Shown here piece by piece: positions 44,618 to 51,607 of a stretch of DNA of 64,000 nucleotides. Each line of letters starts with the position of its first letter. Position 1 is the first letter of the stretch. Source of the stretch: Micromonospora_H sonneratiae. Its GTDB lineage: Bacteria > Actinomycetota > Actinomycetes > Mycobacteriales > Micromonosporaceae. The position numbers were made by a program, and so were the translations under genes. The stretch spans positions 1 to 64,000 of the forward strand of contig NZ_JBHTMP010000015.1 of assembly GCF_042679305.1 (NCBI RefSeq), read 5' to 3'. Under the pieces are notes generated by a model that was not told where the DNA came from, did no database searches, and saw only the letters and a program-made list of their open reading frames with translations.

Positions 44618-45061
44618 CTACTCACAGGCGACACCGTCACCATCCCGGTCGAGCTTGCGGGAATAGCCGGGCTGACCACGATAGAGCGGAGCCTTGCCCG
44701 CCGCTCGCACCGCCGCGCAGTTCGCGTAGTACACGCTGCCGCCACCGGATTTCGTCGCGGCCGTCCGTTTCGGGGTCGGCGCGGGAGATTTCGTCGTCGG
44801 CCGTCCGGCTGGCGTGGGGGTCGGCTTGACCGGCACGTTGGACAGCGTCGGCAGAACGGTTGCGAACACCCCGCTCCCGGCTGCGGATAGCGTGGGCGTG
44901 GGCGAGACCGTTGTCGTCGCCGTCGGCAAGGGCGAACCGTCGGCCGATTGCGTGGTCGACTGTGCCGCCGGATCGACGGATCCGGCCCCGCAGGCGATGA
45001 CCGTAAGTGCGACAGGCAGCGCGGCGACCATCAGGATTGCGCGGAGTCGTCGATTCATCAC
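44618..45061 (-). CDS. Excalibur calcium-binding domain lipoprotein
   Basis: Exported lipoprotein of 147 residues. The signal sequence ends at the lipobox ALTVIAC, a Ser/Thr/Pro-rich linker of about 75 residues follows, and the C-terminal Excalibur domain (NCAAVRAAGKAPLYRGQPGYS, then KLDRDGDGVACE) has a DxDxDG calcium-binding loop and a Cys pair. It is presumed to be anchored to the membrane and to bind calcium in the cell wall. Two adjacent ATGs are possible (45061 and 45058). It is paralogous to the truncated gene at 55751. The role is not established. Confidence 0.88.
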   Translation of the reverse strand: MMNRRLRAILMVAALPVALTVIACGAGSVDPAAQSTTQSADGSPLPTATTTVSPTPTLSAAGSGVFATVLPTLSNVPVKPTPTPAGRPTTKSPAPTPKRTAATKSGGGSVYYANCAAVRAAGKAPLYRGQPGYSRKLDRDGDGVACE

Positions 45062-45331
45062 CGCGTCAGTGTGTCGCCTGACGCTCCCCGACGACCGCCA
45101 CTGACCGTACAGAAATCACCACCCACACGGCAGGCGGTTTCACCTCGCTCCCGGTACGAACCCCCGACCGACGACCGGCTCCACCCGGGCTGCCAGCAAA
45201 ACCCGTCCGCATGCCGCCACCCCGGACCGACCCGGGCACAGCCGCCCGACCATCCAGTTGCCCGGACACTCCGGTCGACCACGACCACACACTGGTCAAC
45301 ACTTTCCGCACTCGCGACGTGACCCTGAGTC

Positions 45332-45359
45332 TTTTCAATTGATGACCATCACACTAATA
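45332..45359 (+). promoter_or_regulatory. Putative promoter with leaderless start for the unrecognised gene
   Basis: TTTTCA (45332-45337) and TAATAT (45354-45359) are 16 bases apart in an AT-rich patch. Transcription would begin near 45366, at about the GTG at 45368, suggesting a leaderless mRNA. Inference only. Confidence 0.4.
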
Positions 45360-46189
45360 TGGCGCTCGTGTCCGCCCGCGCCGTTGGCAAGGTCGCCTGC
45401 GCTCGCATCGTCGCCCCCGTACACCCTGATTTCTTCGGGTCCACCTTGCTGCGTCACGTCCTGCGGACCGGCGAGCCGAACGAGCGGTACGGACGCGTGT
45501 GGCGAATGAGCAAGATAGAGGAGGGATCCGGCTGCCTACACGGCCGGCTGGGTTTCGAACGGGCCGCTGACCAGAATCTGTGGGATGAGGCTGAGCAGGA
45601 CTTCCGTCGTACGGCCGTGCAGAACGGGTTCGTCTCGCCGTTCGTCATCCGGCTGACCGACCTCGCCGTCGTCTTCCAGCCACGTAAGCAGGAACTACGG
45701 GTGGCCTCGTTCGTCGGTGCCCTACGCTCGATCCTCCGGACCCGGAACGCGAACCCGGCCGAGGTCTGGGACGTCGAGTCGTTGACCGGTCAGGTCTCCT
45801 TCGAGGACTGGCGACGCACCATCGAGCACGTCACCCACTTCCGTTACCGGATCGATCTGGGGACACAGCAGTCGCCACCGGCCATGGAGTTGACCCGGCT
45901 CGTCGCAGCCACCCAACCCGACGTGACCACGCTCGACCTGCGCGCCAAGGACGGCATCGACAGTGACAGTCCGCTCGTCAGGGAAATACTGCGCCACGCT
46001 GGGGACGGATTCGGCGACGTACGTGCAGTAGGCCGATGTGCGGGTGCGGTCAGCGCGGAGCGGGTGTGGGAAAGCGCCCTCGGTGGCGAGGTTACGGTTA
46101 CCGAGGTGTCGGCTGATCCGACAACCGGCGAGGTGAGCCGGGCGAGCCTGCTGGCACAACTCTCGGCGATCCCACCGGTCGACCGGTGA
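45359..46189 (+). CDS. Unrecognised protein
   Basis: Soluble-looking protein of 276 residues (ATG 45359) or 273 (GTG 45368). There is no signal peptide, membrane segment or motif I can name. Features seen are an N terminus SARAVGKVACARIVAPVHPDFFG, a conserved-looking YGRVWRMSKIEEGSGCLHGRLGF, WDEAEQDFRRTAVQNGFVSPFVIRL, and a long mixed alpha/beta second half. Codon use is like the neighbours but a little less GC3-biased. It sits alone between the Excalibur gene (opposite strand) and an ABC exporter 230 bases downstream. A stress or defence role is possible but there is no evidence for it. Confidence 0.7.
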   Translation: MALVSARAVGKVACARIVAPVHPDFFGSTLLRHVLRTGEPNERYGRVWRMSKIEEGSGCLHGRLGFERAADQNLWDEAEQDFRRTAVQNGFVSPFVIRLTDLAVVFQPRKQELRVASFVGALRSILRTRNANPAEVWDVESLTGQVSFEDWRRTIEHVTHFRYRIDLGTQQSPPAMELTRLVAATQPDVTTLDLRAKDGIDSDSPLVREILRHAGDGFGDVRAVGRCAGAVSAERVWESALGGEVTVTEVSADPTTGEVSRASLLAQLSAIPPVDR

Positions 46190-46418
46190 TACCGGCAGCG
46201 CTGGCGATCGCAATTACGTCGGCGTGGCGCGGATCCCCACCGTGGGCCCAGCGGACAAAGTTGTGCGTAGCCCCGTCGACTGCCATGCAGCCGCACGCGG
46301 AGCACCTACGACCACCCGAGTCGGACCTCTTTACCGTCCCGTGACTCCTTCCGGCACAGGGCCTGTGGGAGTCCGACCTACACTCCTTCGCAATGATCAC
46401 CTCTGTCGAGGGAGGACC

Positions 46419-47435
46419 ATGCCCGTAATCGAGGCGCGAGGTCTGACCAAGACGTTCCGGATGCCCGACAAGCGACCGGGTCTGGTCGGGTCGCTGACCC
46501 ACCTGGTCCGGCCGAAGCACCGCGAGCGCACTGCGGTAGCGGGTATCGACCTGACCATCGACGCCGGCGAGGCCGTCGCCTACGTGGGCCCCAACGGGGC
46601 CGGCAAGTCGACCACGGTCAAGTTGCTCACCGGCATCCTCCAGCCCACCGCTGGCCAGGTCGAGGTCTGCGGCATCGTTCCGCACCGTAACCGGCATGCC
46701 AACGCCCGTAACATCGGCGTTCTCTTCGGACAGCGCACCCAACTCTGGTGGGACCTCCAGGTCCGCGACTCGCTGTCGCTCCTACGCGACATCCACCGCA
46801 TTCCCCGCCGCCGGTACGAGGAAAGGTTGGCCGAGTTCGACGCGCTCCTCGGCCTGGGTGAGCTGCTCCCCGTGGTGACCCGGCGACTGTCGCTCGGCCA
46901 GCGGATGCGGGCGGACCTGGCTGCCGCCCTCCTGCACTCACCGTCCGTGGTGTTCCTGGACGAACCCACCATCGGGCTGGACATCATCGCCCGCCAGGCT
47001 GTCCGGGACTTCCTGCGGGCCGAGTGCCGCAAGGGTACGACCGTGCTCCTCACCACCCACGACATCGGCGACATCGAAGAGGTGTGCCGCCGCCTGGTGA
47101 TCATCGACGACGGCCGGGTCATCTTCGACGGTCCGATCGACGTGGTCCGCCAACAGATCGCCCGGGAGCGCACCCTCCACCTCACGCTGGACGCCGAGTG
47201 GACCGACGGACTCGACATCGATCTGCCGGGCACACACCTGTCCCTGGGCGTGTCACCACGGCACATCTCGATCGTCTTCGACCGGTCGGCGTACGGTGCG
47301 GGCGAGATCGTGGCAGCGGTCTCCAGTCGGGTCCCGGTCGCCGACCTGCGGATCGACGAGCCCTCGATCGAGGACGTCGTACGCCGGGCGTACTCCGGTG
47401 AACTCGGTCAGTCGACGTCGGCCACGCCGGCATGA
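46419..47435 (+). CDS. ABC-2 type transporter ATP-binding protein
   Basis: Cytoplasmic ATPase of an export-type ABC system, 338 residues. Walker A YVGPNGAGKSTTVKLLTG, Q-loop FGQRTQLWWDLQ, signature LSLGQRMRADLAAALL and Walker B VVFLDEPTIGLD are intact. The N-terminal extension KTFRMPDKRPGLVGSLTHLVRPKHRERTAV is typical of the ATPases paired with PF06182-type (DUF990) permeases. The ATG at 46419 has GGAGG nine bases before it, so the extended upstream frame is not used. It overlaps the first permease by 4 nt. Confidence 0.9.
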   Translation: MPVIEARGLTKTFRMPDKRPGLVGSLTHLVRPKHRERTAVAGIDLTIDAGEAVAYVGPNGAGKSTTVKLLTGILQPTAGQVEVCGIVPHRNRHANARNIGVLFGQRTQLWWDLQVRDSLSLLRDIHRIPRRRYEERLAEFDALLGLGELLPVVTRRLSLGQRMRADLAAALLHSPSVVFLDEPTIGLDIIARQAVRDFLRAECRKGTTVLLTTHDIGDIEEVCRRLVIIDDGRVIFDGPIDVVRQQIARERTLHLTLDAEWTDGLDIDLPGTHLSLGVSPRHISIVFDRSAYGAGEIVAAVSSRVPVADLRIDEPSIEDVVRRAYSGELGQSTSATPA

Positions 47436-48226
47436 AGCCGTACTGGAGCCTGGCCCGGATGGCCTGGTCCGCCGTGCTGGTCTACCGGGGCGAGTTCCTG
47501 CTCCAACTCGCCGGGGTCGCGGTGCAGGCCGTGGCCCTGTTCGCGGTGTGGCGGGCACTGTTCACCGGTGACGGCGGCGGCGAACTGGCCGGCCTGTCCT
47601 GGGACCAGATGAAGGGTTATCTCTTCGTCGCCTTCCTGACCGGAACCCTGATGTCGAGCTTCACCGACGGTCAGTTGGCCGTACGGGTGCTGGACGGCTC
47701 GGTGGCCCTCGACCTGGTCCGCCCGATCGACTACCAGCTGGCGCGGTTCGCCGAGTCACTCGGCTTCCTCGTCGGTGAACTGCTGGTGGTCGCGGTGATG
47801 GGTTCCGTCCTGCTGATGGCGTTCGGTGGTGCACCGCTGCCCGACCCGGGCCAGGCCGGGTTGTTCCTGCTGAGCCTGCTGGCGGTGGTTCCGTTGAAGT
47901 TCGGGCTGGTCTATCTGGTGGGGCTGGCCTGCTTCTGGACGGGGAACTTCCACGGCCTGAGCCTGTCCCGGGTCGCGATCACCAACATCCTGTCCGGGGC
48001 GCTGGTGCCGATCGCCCTCTACCCCGACTGGCTACAGCTGATCTGCATGCTGTCACCGTTCCCCGGCATCGTCTCCACCCCGGCGCTGATCTTCCTCGGC
48101 CAGGTCCGGGGCACCGAGGCGGCCTACCTGATCGGCATCCAACTGCTGTGGATCGCGATCCTCTGGATCGGAACCCGGCTGCTCTGGCGGGTGGCCGTAC
48201 GCCGACTCGTGGTGCACGGCGGCTGA
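47432..48226 (+). CDS. ABC-2 type transporter permease (first)
   Basis: Integral membrane protein of 264 residues with about six membrane helices and the N-terminal MKPYWSLARMAWSAVLVYRGEFLLQL typical of the DUF990/PF06182 family. RPIDYQLARFAESLGFLVGELL and NFHGLSLSRVAITNILSGALVPIALYP are further hallmarks. It starts with ATG overlapping the ATPase stop (ATGA) and ends one base before the next permease. The three genes form one exporter. The substrate is unknown. Confidence 0.87.
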   Translation: MKPYWSLARMAWSAVLVYRGEFLLQLAGVAVQAVALFAVWRALFTGDGGGELAGLSWDQMKGYLFVAFLTGTLMSSFTDGQLAVRVLDGSVALDLVRPIDYQLARFAESLGFLVGELLVVAVMGSVLLMAFGGAPLPDPGQAGLFLLSLLAVVPLKFGLVYLVGLACFWTGNFHGLSLSRVAITNILSGALVPIALYPDWLQLICMLSPFPGIVSTPALIFLGQVRGTEAAYLIGIQLLWIAILWIGTRLLWRVAVRRLVVHGG

Positions 48227-48227
48227 G

Positions 48228-49025
48228 ATGACCGGACTGCTGGCGGCGGCACGCATCTACCGGAGACTGTTGGCGGCCCATCTGCGTGCCGTCCTCGAGT
48301 ACCGGGCCGATGCGCTGCTCACGATCGGGGCCACGGTTCTGGGTCAACTCGCCGGGCTGATCTTCGTGGCCACCATCTTCAGTCAGGTACCGGCGCTGGA
48401 CGGGTGGACCCAGTGGGAGGTCCTCTGCGTCTGCGCGATGGTGATGATCGCCGAGGGGGTCGGTTCCCTGCTGTTCGAGGGGGCCTGGCATCTCAGCGGC
48501 CTGGTGAACCTGGGTGCCCTGGACTATCTGCTGGTCCGTCCCTATCCGGTGGTGCTCCAGGTACTGGGCTCGGCGGTGGGCGTCAACGGCCTGGGCAACC
48601 TCGTGGTCGGCGGGCTGCTGCTGACCTCCGCGGTCGGGCGCATCGACGTCGCCTGGTCCCCGCTCACCCTGCTCTGGGCCGGGATCCTGCTGGTCAGTGG
48701 CCTGTTGGTGAAGATTGCCATCAACCTGGTCACCAACGCGTTGTCGTTCTGGCTGCTGAGTCCGTCGAACTCGCTGGCGGTCAGCGTGCACATGCTGGGT
48801 GACCTGGCACGGTATCCGCTGACCGTCTACGGCATGGGGATACGTTCCCTGCTGACCGTCGTACCGGTCGCCTTCGTGGGCTACTTCCCCACCGCAGCGC
48901 TGCTGGACAAGGGCGTCTCGACCGCGATCGGCGCATCGACCCCGCTGGTCGCCCTGGCCTGCGCCGTCGGTGCCTGGCGTTTCTTCGAAGCCGGACTGCG
49001 TCGCTACGAGAGCGCGGGCAGCTGA
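48228..49025 (+). CDS. ABC-2 type transporter permease (second)
   Basis: Partner permease of 265 residues, same family as the first. MTGLLAAARIYRRLLAAHLRAVLEYRADALLTIGATVLGQ precedes a membrane region with LVNLGALDYLLVRPYPVVLQVLGSAVGVNGLGNL. It starts one base after the previous stop, so the two are translationally coupled. It ends 72 bases before the protease gene on the other strand, with a strong hairpin between. Confidence 0.87.
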   Translation: MTGLLAAARIYRRLLAAHLRAVLEYRADALLTIGATVLGQLAGLIFVATIFSQVPALDGWTQWEVLCVCAMVMIAEGVGSLLFEGAWHLSGLVNLGALDYLLVRPYPVVLQVLGSAVGVNGLGNLVVGGLLLTSAVGRIDVAWSPLTLLWAGILLVSGLLVKIAINLVTNALSFWLLSPSNSLAVSVHMLGDLARYPLTVYGMGIRSLLTVVPVAFVGYFPTAALLDKGVSTAIGASTPLVALACAVGAWRFFEAGLRRYESAGS

Positions 49026-49056
49026 GCGGCCTCCCGGTGGCCGCCATCCGACGAAA

Positions 49057-49087
49057 CCGCCTGGTGACGCTGGGCGTCACCAGGCGG
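49057..49087. terminator. Bidirectional hairpin terminator, 13-bp perfect stem
   Basis: CCGCCTGGTGACG (49057-49069) pairs perfectly with CGTCACCAGGCGG (49075-49087) around five bases, between the convergent ABC operon and protease genes. Confidence 0.75.
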
Positions 49088-49096
49088 GATCCCGTA

Positions 49097-51526
49097 CTAG
49101 AAGGTCAACGACCAGGTGGTGAGGGTGCCGGTGTCAGCGCTGGCGGCATCCTGGACACGGAGCTTCCAGGTGCCGTTGGCCACACTGCCCGAGGCATCGA
49201 CGGTATAGCTGGCGATCAGGTCGTCGGCACTACCACCGGTACGGTTGTGCAGCACGTGTTGGCTGCCGTCCGGCGCGACGAGTGTGACCACCAGGTCACC
49301 GCGGTAGGTGTGGGTGATGTTCACGTCCACCTTCAACGTGGCCGGGGCGTTGCCCGTGACTCCGCTGACCGTGATGGGGCTTTCGATCGTGGCGTTGTCG
49401 TTGACCGGGAAGTCGGTGTCGTTGGTGAACACCTTCGGCTCCGGCGAGGTGGTCGGCGTGGGCGTCGGCGTACCGGTGGGCGGCGTGCCGACCTTGCCGG
49501 TGACCACGAGAGCGAAGTCCACGTCGGTGGCGGTCGTCTCCACGTGACCGTCCGAGCCGATGGTGTCGGCGGAGACCTCGATCGTCCAGGTGCCCGGGGT
49601 CGGGTTCTGGATGAACACGTTCTCCACCGTGTCGACGGTGTTGGCCGCGCCACCCGACGTCGACCAGTTACCGGCGTTGAGGCCGTTGTTCCCCCAGTAG
49701 ACCGTGCCGTTGGGTGCCACCACCCGCAGCGACAGGTCGTTGACCAGCGCCTTTGCCGCACTCGGGGAGCCAGCCGGGTCGGTCCAGGCCAGGGTCGCCT
49801 TGAGCGGCTGGGTACCGTCGGTGGTCAGGGTGTAGGTCTTCTTCTGCCCCACCGTCAGCAGTTCGGTCTCGTTGACCAGGATCGGCAGGCCCCAGTTGTT
49901 CGCCTGGGCCTGGCTGTAGAGGTTGCCCACGCTCGCCGTTCCCCAGCCCTGGTGCACCCGGGTCAGGTCGTGCGTGGTGCCGCTGAAGGTGTACTGGTTG
50001 GCCTGATTGATCATCATCGCCTTGGCCGTGGCCGCGTGCGGTCGTGACGCGAAGACGTCCCGCCCGAGCCCCGGGCCGCCGGCGAAGACCCCGTCAGCCC
50101 ACATCTGGAACAGCAGCCCGAAGTTTCCGCAGGTGATGGGGGTTGCCCCACTCGTACCGCCGAACGACGAGGTGTAGGAGGTGTTGCTGGTGCTGGACGT
50201 GGTGTTGATCTGGTCGTAGTAGTTCGACAGATCCGGCTTCAGGCGACCATCGGCGGCGGGACCGATGCTGGCGCTGTTCGACCACGCGTCATCCGTACGG
50301 GAAAGGGTGTTGCGGTGGTACTGGCCACCGACCGACACCACGTTCTTCGACCAGGCCTGCGGCCGTGAGCTGCGCGTACCCGCGTTGCTCTGCGACTGGC
50401 AGATCAGGATGTCATGGTCGAACACGATGTCGTCCATGGCCGCGGAGATGGTGGTGTAGCTGGTGGTCAGCGCGTCACCCCAGCTGTTGCTCTGGAACAC
50501 CGCCCGGTAGTTCTGGTTCGGGTCGACCAGCTGCGCGGTGTGCGCGTAACGGTCGGTGACGGTGCTGTAGGTCGAAATGATGCCCTGTCCCTGGGACAGG
50601 AGCCCCCGGTGCTGGGCGGACACACCCTGGGCGAAGATCTGCCCGTAGGTCGACGTCCCGTGGCTGGTGTCGGAGGTATTGGCGCCGTGCAGGATCGGCG
50701 GACGGGCGGCGAACTCCTGGTGCGTCGTACGCAGTCCACCATCCATCACCTCACCCCGGACGCCCTGTCCCGCATAGCCCCGCGCGGCTTCGATGACGGT
50801 GGCTCCACCGTCCTGCCGGGCGTTGTCCATGTCGGTCTCCGGTGCCGACCAGGCGTCGATGGCGAGTACCGCTCCGTCGCTGGCGATGGTCCTTAGCTGT
50901 GCGGCGGTAAGAGTCGCCTCGATCAGGCCCTTGCTGGCCGAGGCCAAATGTACCGATCCACCGAGCTTCTCGATCTTGTTGATGACCGCACCCTGGTCCG
51001 CCAGATCCCGGTTGACCAGCGAGATCCGGACCCGACCGGCGGCCACTCCGGGCGCGACCTTGTCCGCCGCCTCGTAGCCGCCCACCCAGCGGATGAAGGG
51101 CAACGCCCGCACGCTCTCCAGCAGGGACGCGTCGAACCGCGCCACGTAGGCGTGGTCCGGAACGTACGCCCCGAGCTTCACACCGAGCCGCCGCAACTCC
51201 TTGCGCTGGCTGTCGAGTGGCGCGTTCGTGAACTGGAGCAGGTAGGCGGTCCTGGCTCCGGTCGCCATGGTGTCGGCCGTGGCGAGTGGGTCGAATGCCC
51301 GGTTGCGGAGGTGGATCTGGGTGGCCTGCGGGAGTTGGCGGCTCCACGTACGGCCGTTGTCGGAACTGACCTGGAAGAAACCGTTGCCGGTACGAACCTG
51401 TTCGGCTTCGCCCGGCAGGGTGAGCACGTCCTGCCCGTGGGCGGTCGTGCTCGACACCGCGACCAGGGCGGTGAGAGCCAGGGCCCCGGCAGCGCTAGCT
51501 ACCAGGGCACGGTGAGGTTTCCGCAC
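49097..51526 (-). CDS. Secreted S8 (subtilisin-like) serine protease with P-domain-like C terminus
   Basis: Exported protease of 809 residues. The signal peptide (ALVASAAGALALTALVAVSSTTAHG) and a propeptide-like region of about 220 residues precede the catalytic domain: EVMDGGLRTTHQEF (Asp), DTSHGTSTYGQIFA (His), FQSNSWGD (oxyanion Asn) and FGGTSGATPITCG (Ser). A beta-sandwich region follows (LKATLAWTDPAGSPSAAKALVNDLSL). After a Thr/Pro linker (TPTPTPTTSPEP), a C-terminal proprotein-convertase-like P domain (VDVNITHTYRGDLVVTL, GTWKLRVQDAASAD) ends the protein. GAGGAGG lies upstream of the GTG start. Extracellular protein degradation is the likely job. Confidence 0.92.
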   Translation of the reverse strand: MRKPHRALVASAAGALALTALVAVSSTTAHGQDVLTLPGEAEQVRTGNGFFQVSSDNGRTWSRQLPQATQIHLRNRAFDPLATADTMATGARTAYLLQFTNAPLDSQRKELRRLGVKLGAYVPDHAYVARFDASLLESVRALPFIRWVGGYEAADKVAPGVAAGRVRISLVNRDLADQGAVINKIEKLGGSVHLASASKGLIEATLTAAQLRTIASDGAVLAIDAWSAPETDMDNARQDGGATVIEAARGYAGQGVRGEVMDGGLRTTHQEFAARPPILHGANTSDTSHGTSTYGQIFAQGVSAQHRGLLSQGQGIISTYSTVTDRYAHTAQLVDPNQNYRAVFQSNSWGDALTTSYTTISAAMDDIVFDHDILICQSQSNAGTRSSRPQAWSKNVVSVGGQYHRNTLSRTDDAWSNSASIGPAADGRLKPDLSNYYDQINTTSSTSNTSYTSSFGGTSGATPITCGNFGLLFQMWADGVFAGGPGLGRDVFASRPHAATAKAMMINQANQYTFSGTTHDLTRVHQGWGTASVGNLYSQAQANNWGLPILVNETELLTVGQKKTYTLTTDGTQPLKATLAWTDPAGSPSAAKALVNDLSLRVVAPNGTVYWGNNGLNAGNWSTSGGAANTVDTVENVFIQNPTPGTWTIEVSADTIGSDGHVETTATDVDFALVVTGKVGTPPTGTPTPTPTTSPEPKVFTNDTDFPVNDNATIESPITVSGVTGNAPATLKVDVNITHTYRGDLVVTLVAPDGSQHVLHNRTGGSADDLIASYTVDASGSVANGTWKLRVQDAASADTGTLTTWSLTF

Positions 51527-51607
51527 TGGGATGCCTCCTCGGGTTGGGGGTTGCCCAAGAGGCTAACGTCTATATATTTCGATGCATAGATCTAACTGGT
51601 TGCGGAG

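Noticed and set aside
46224..46418. N-terminal extension of the ABC ATPase
   Set aside because: No homology upstream of the ATG at 46419, which has a good GGAGG.
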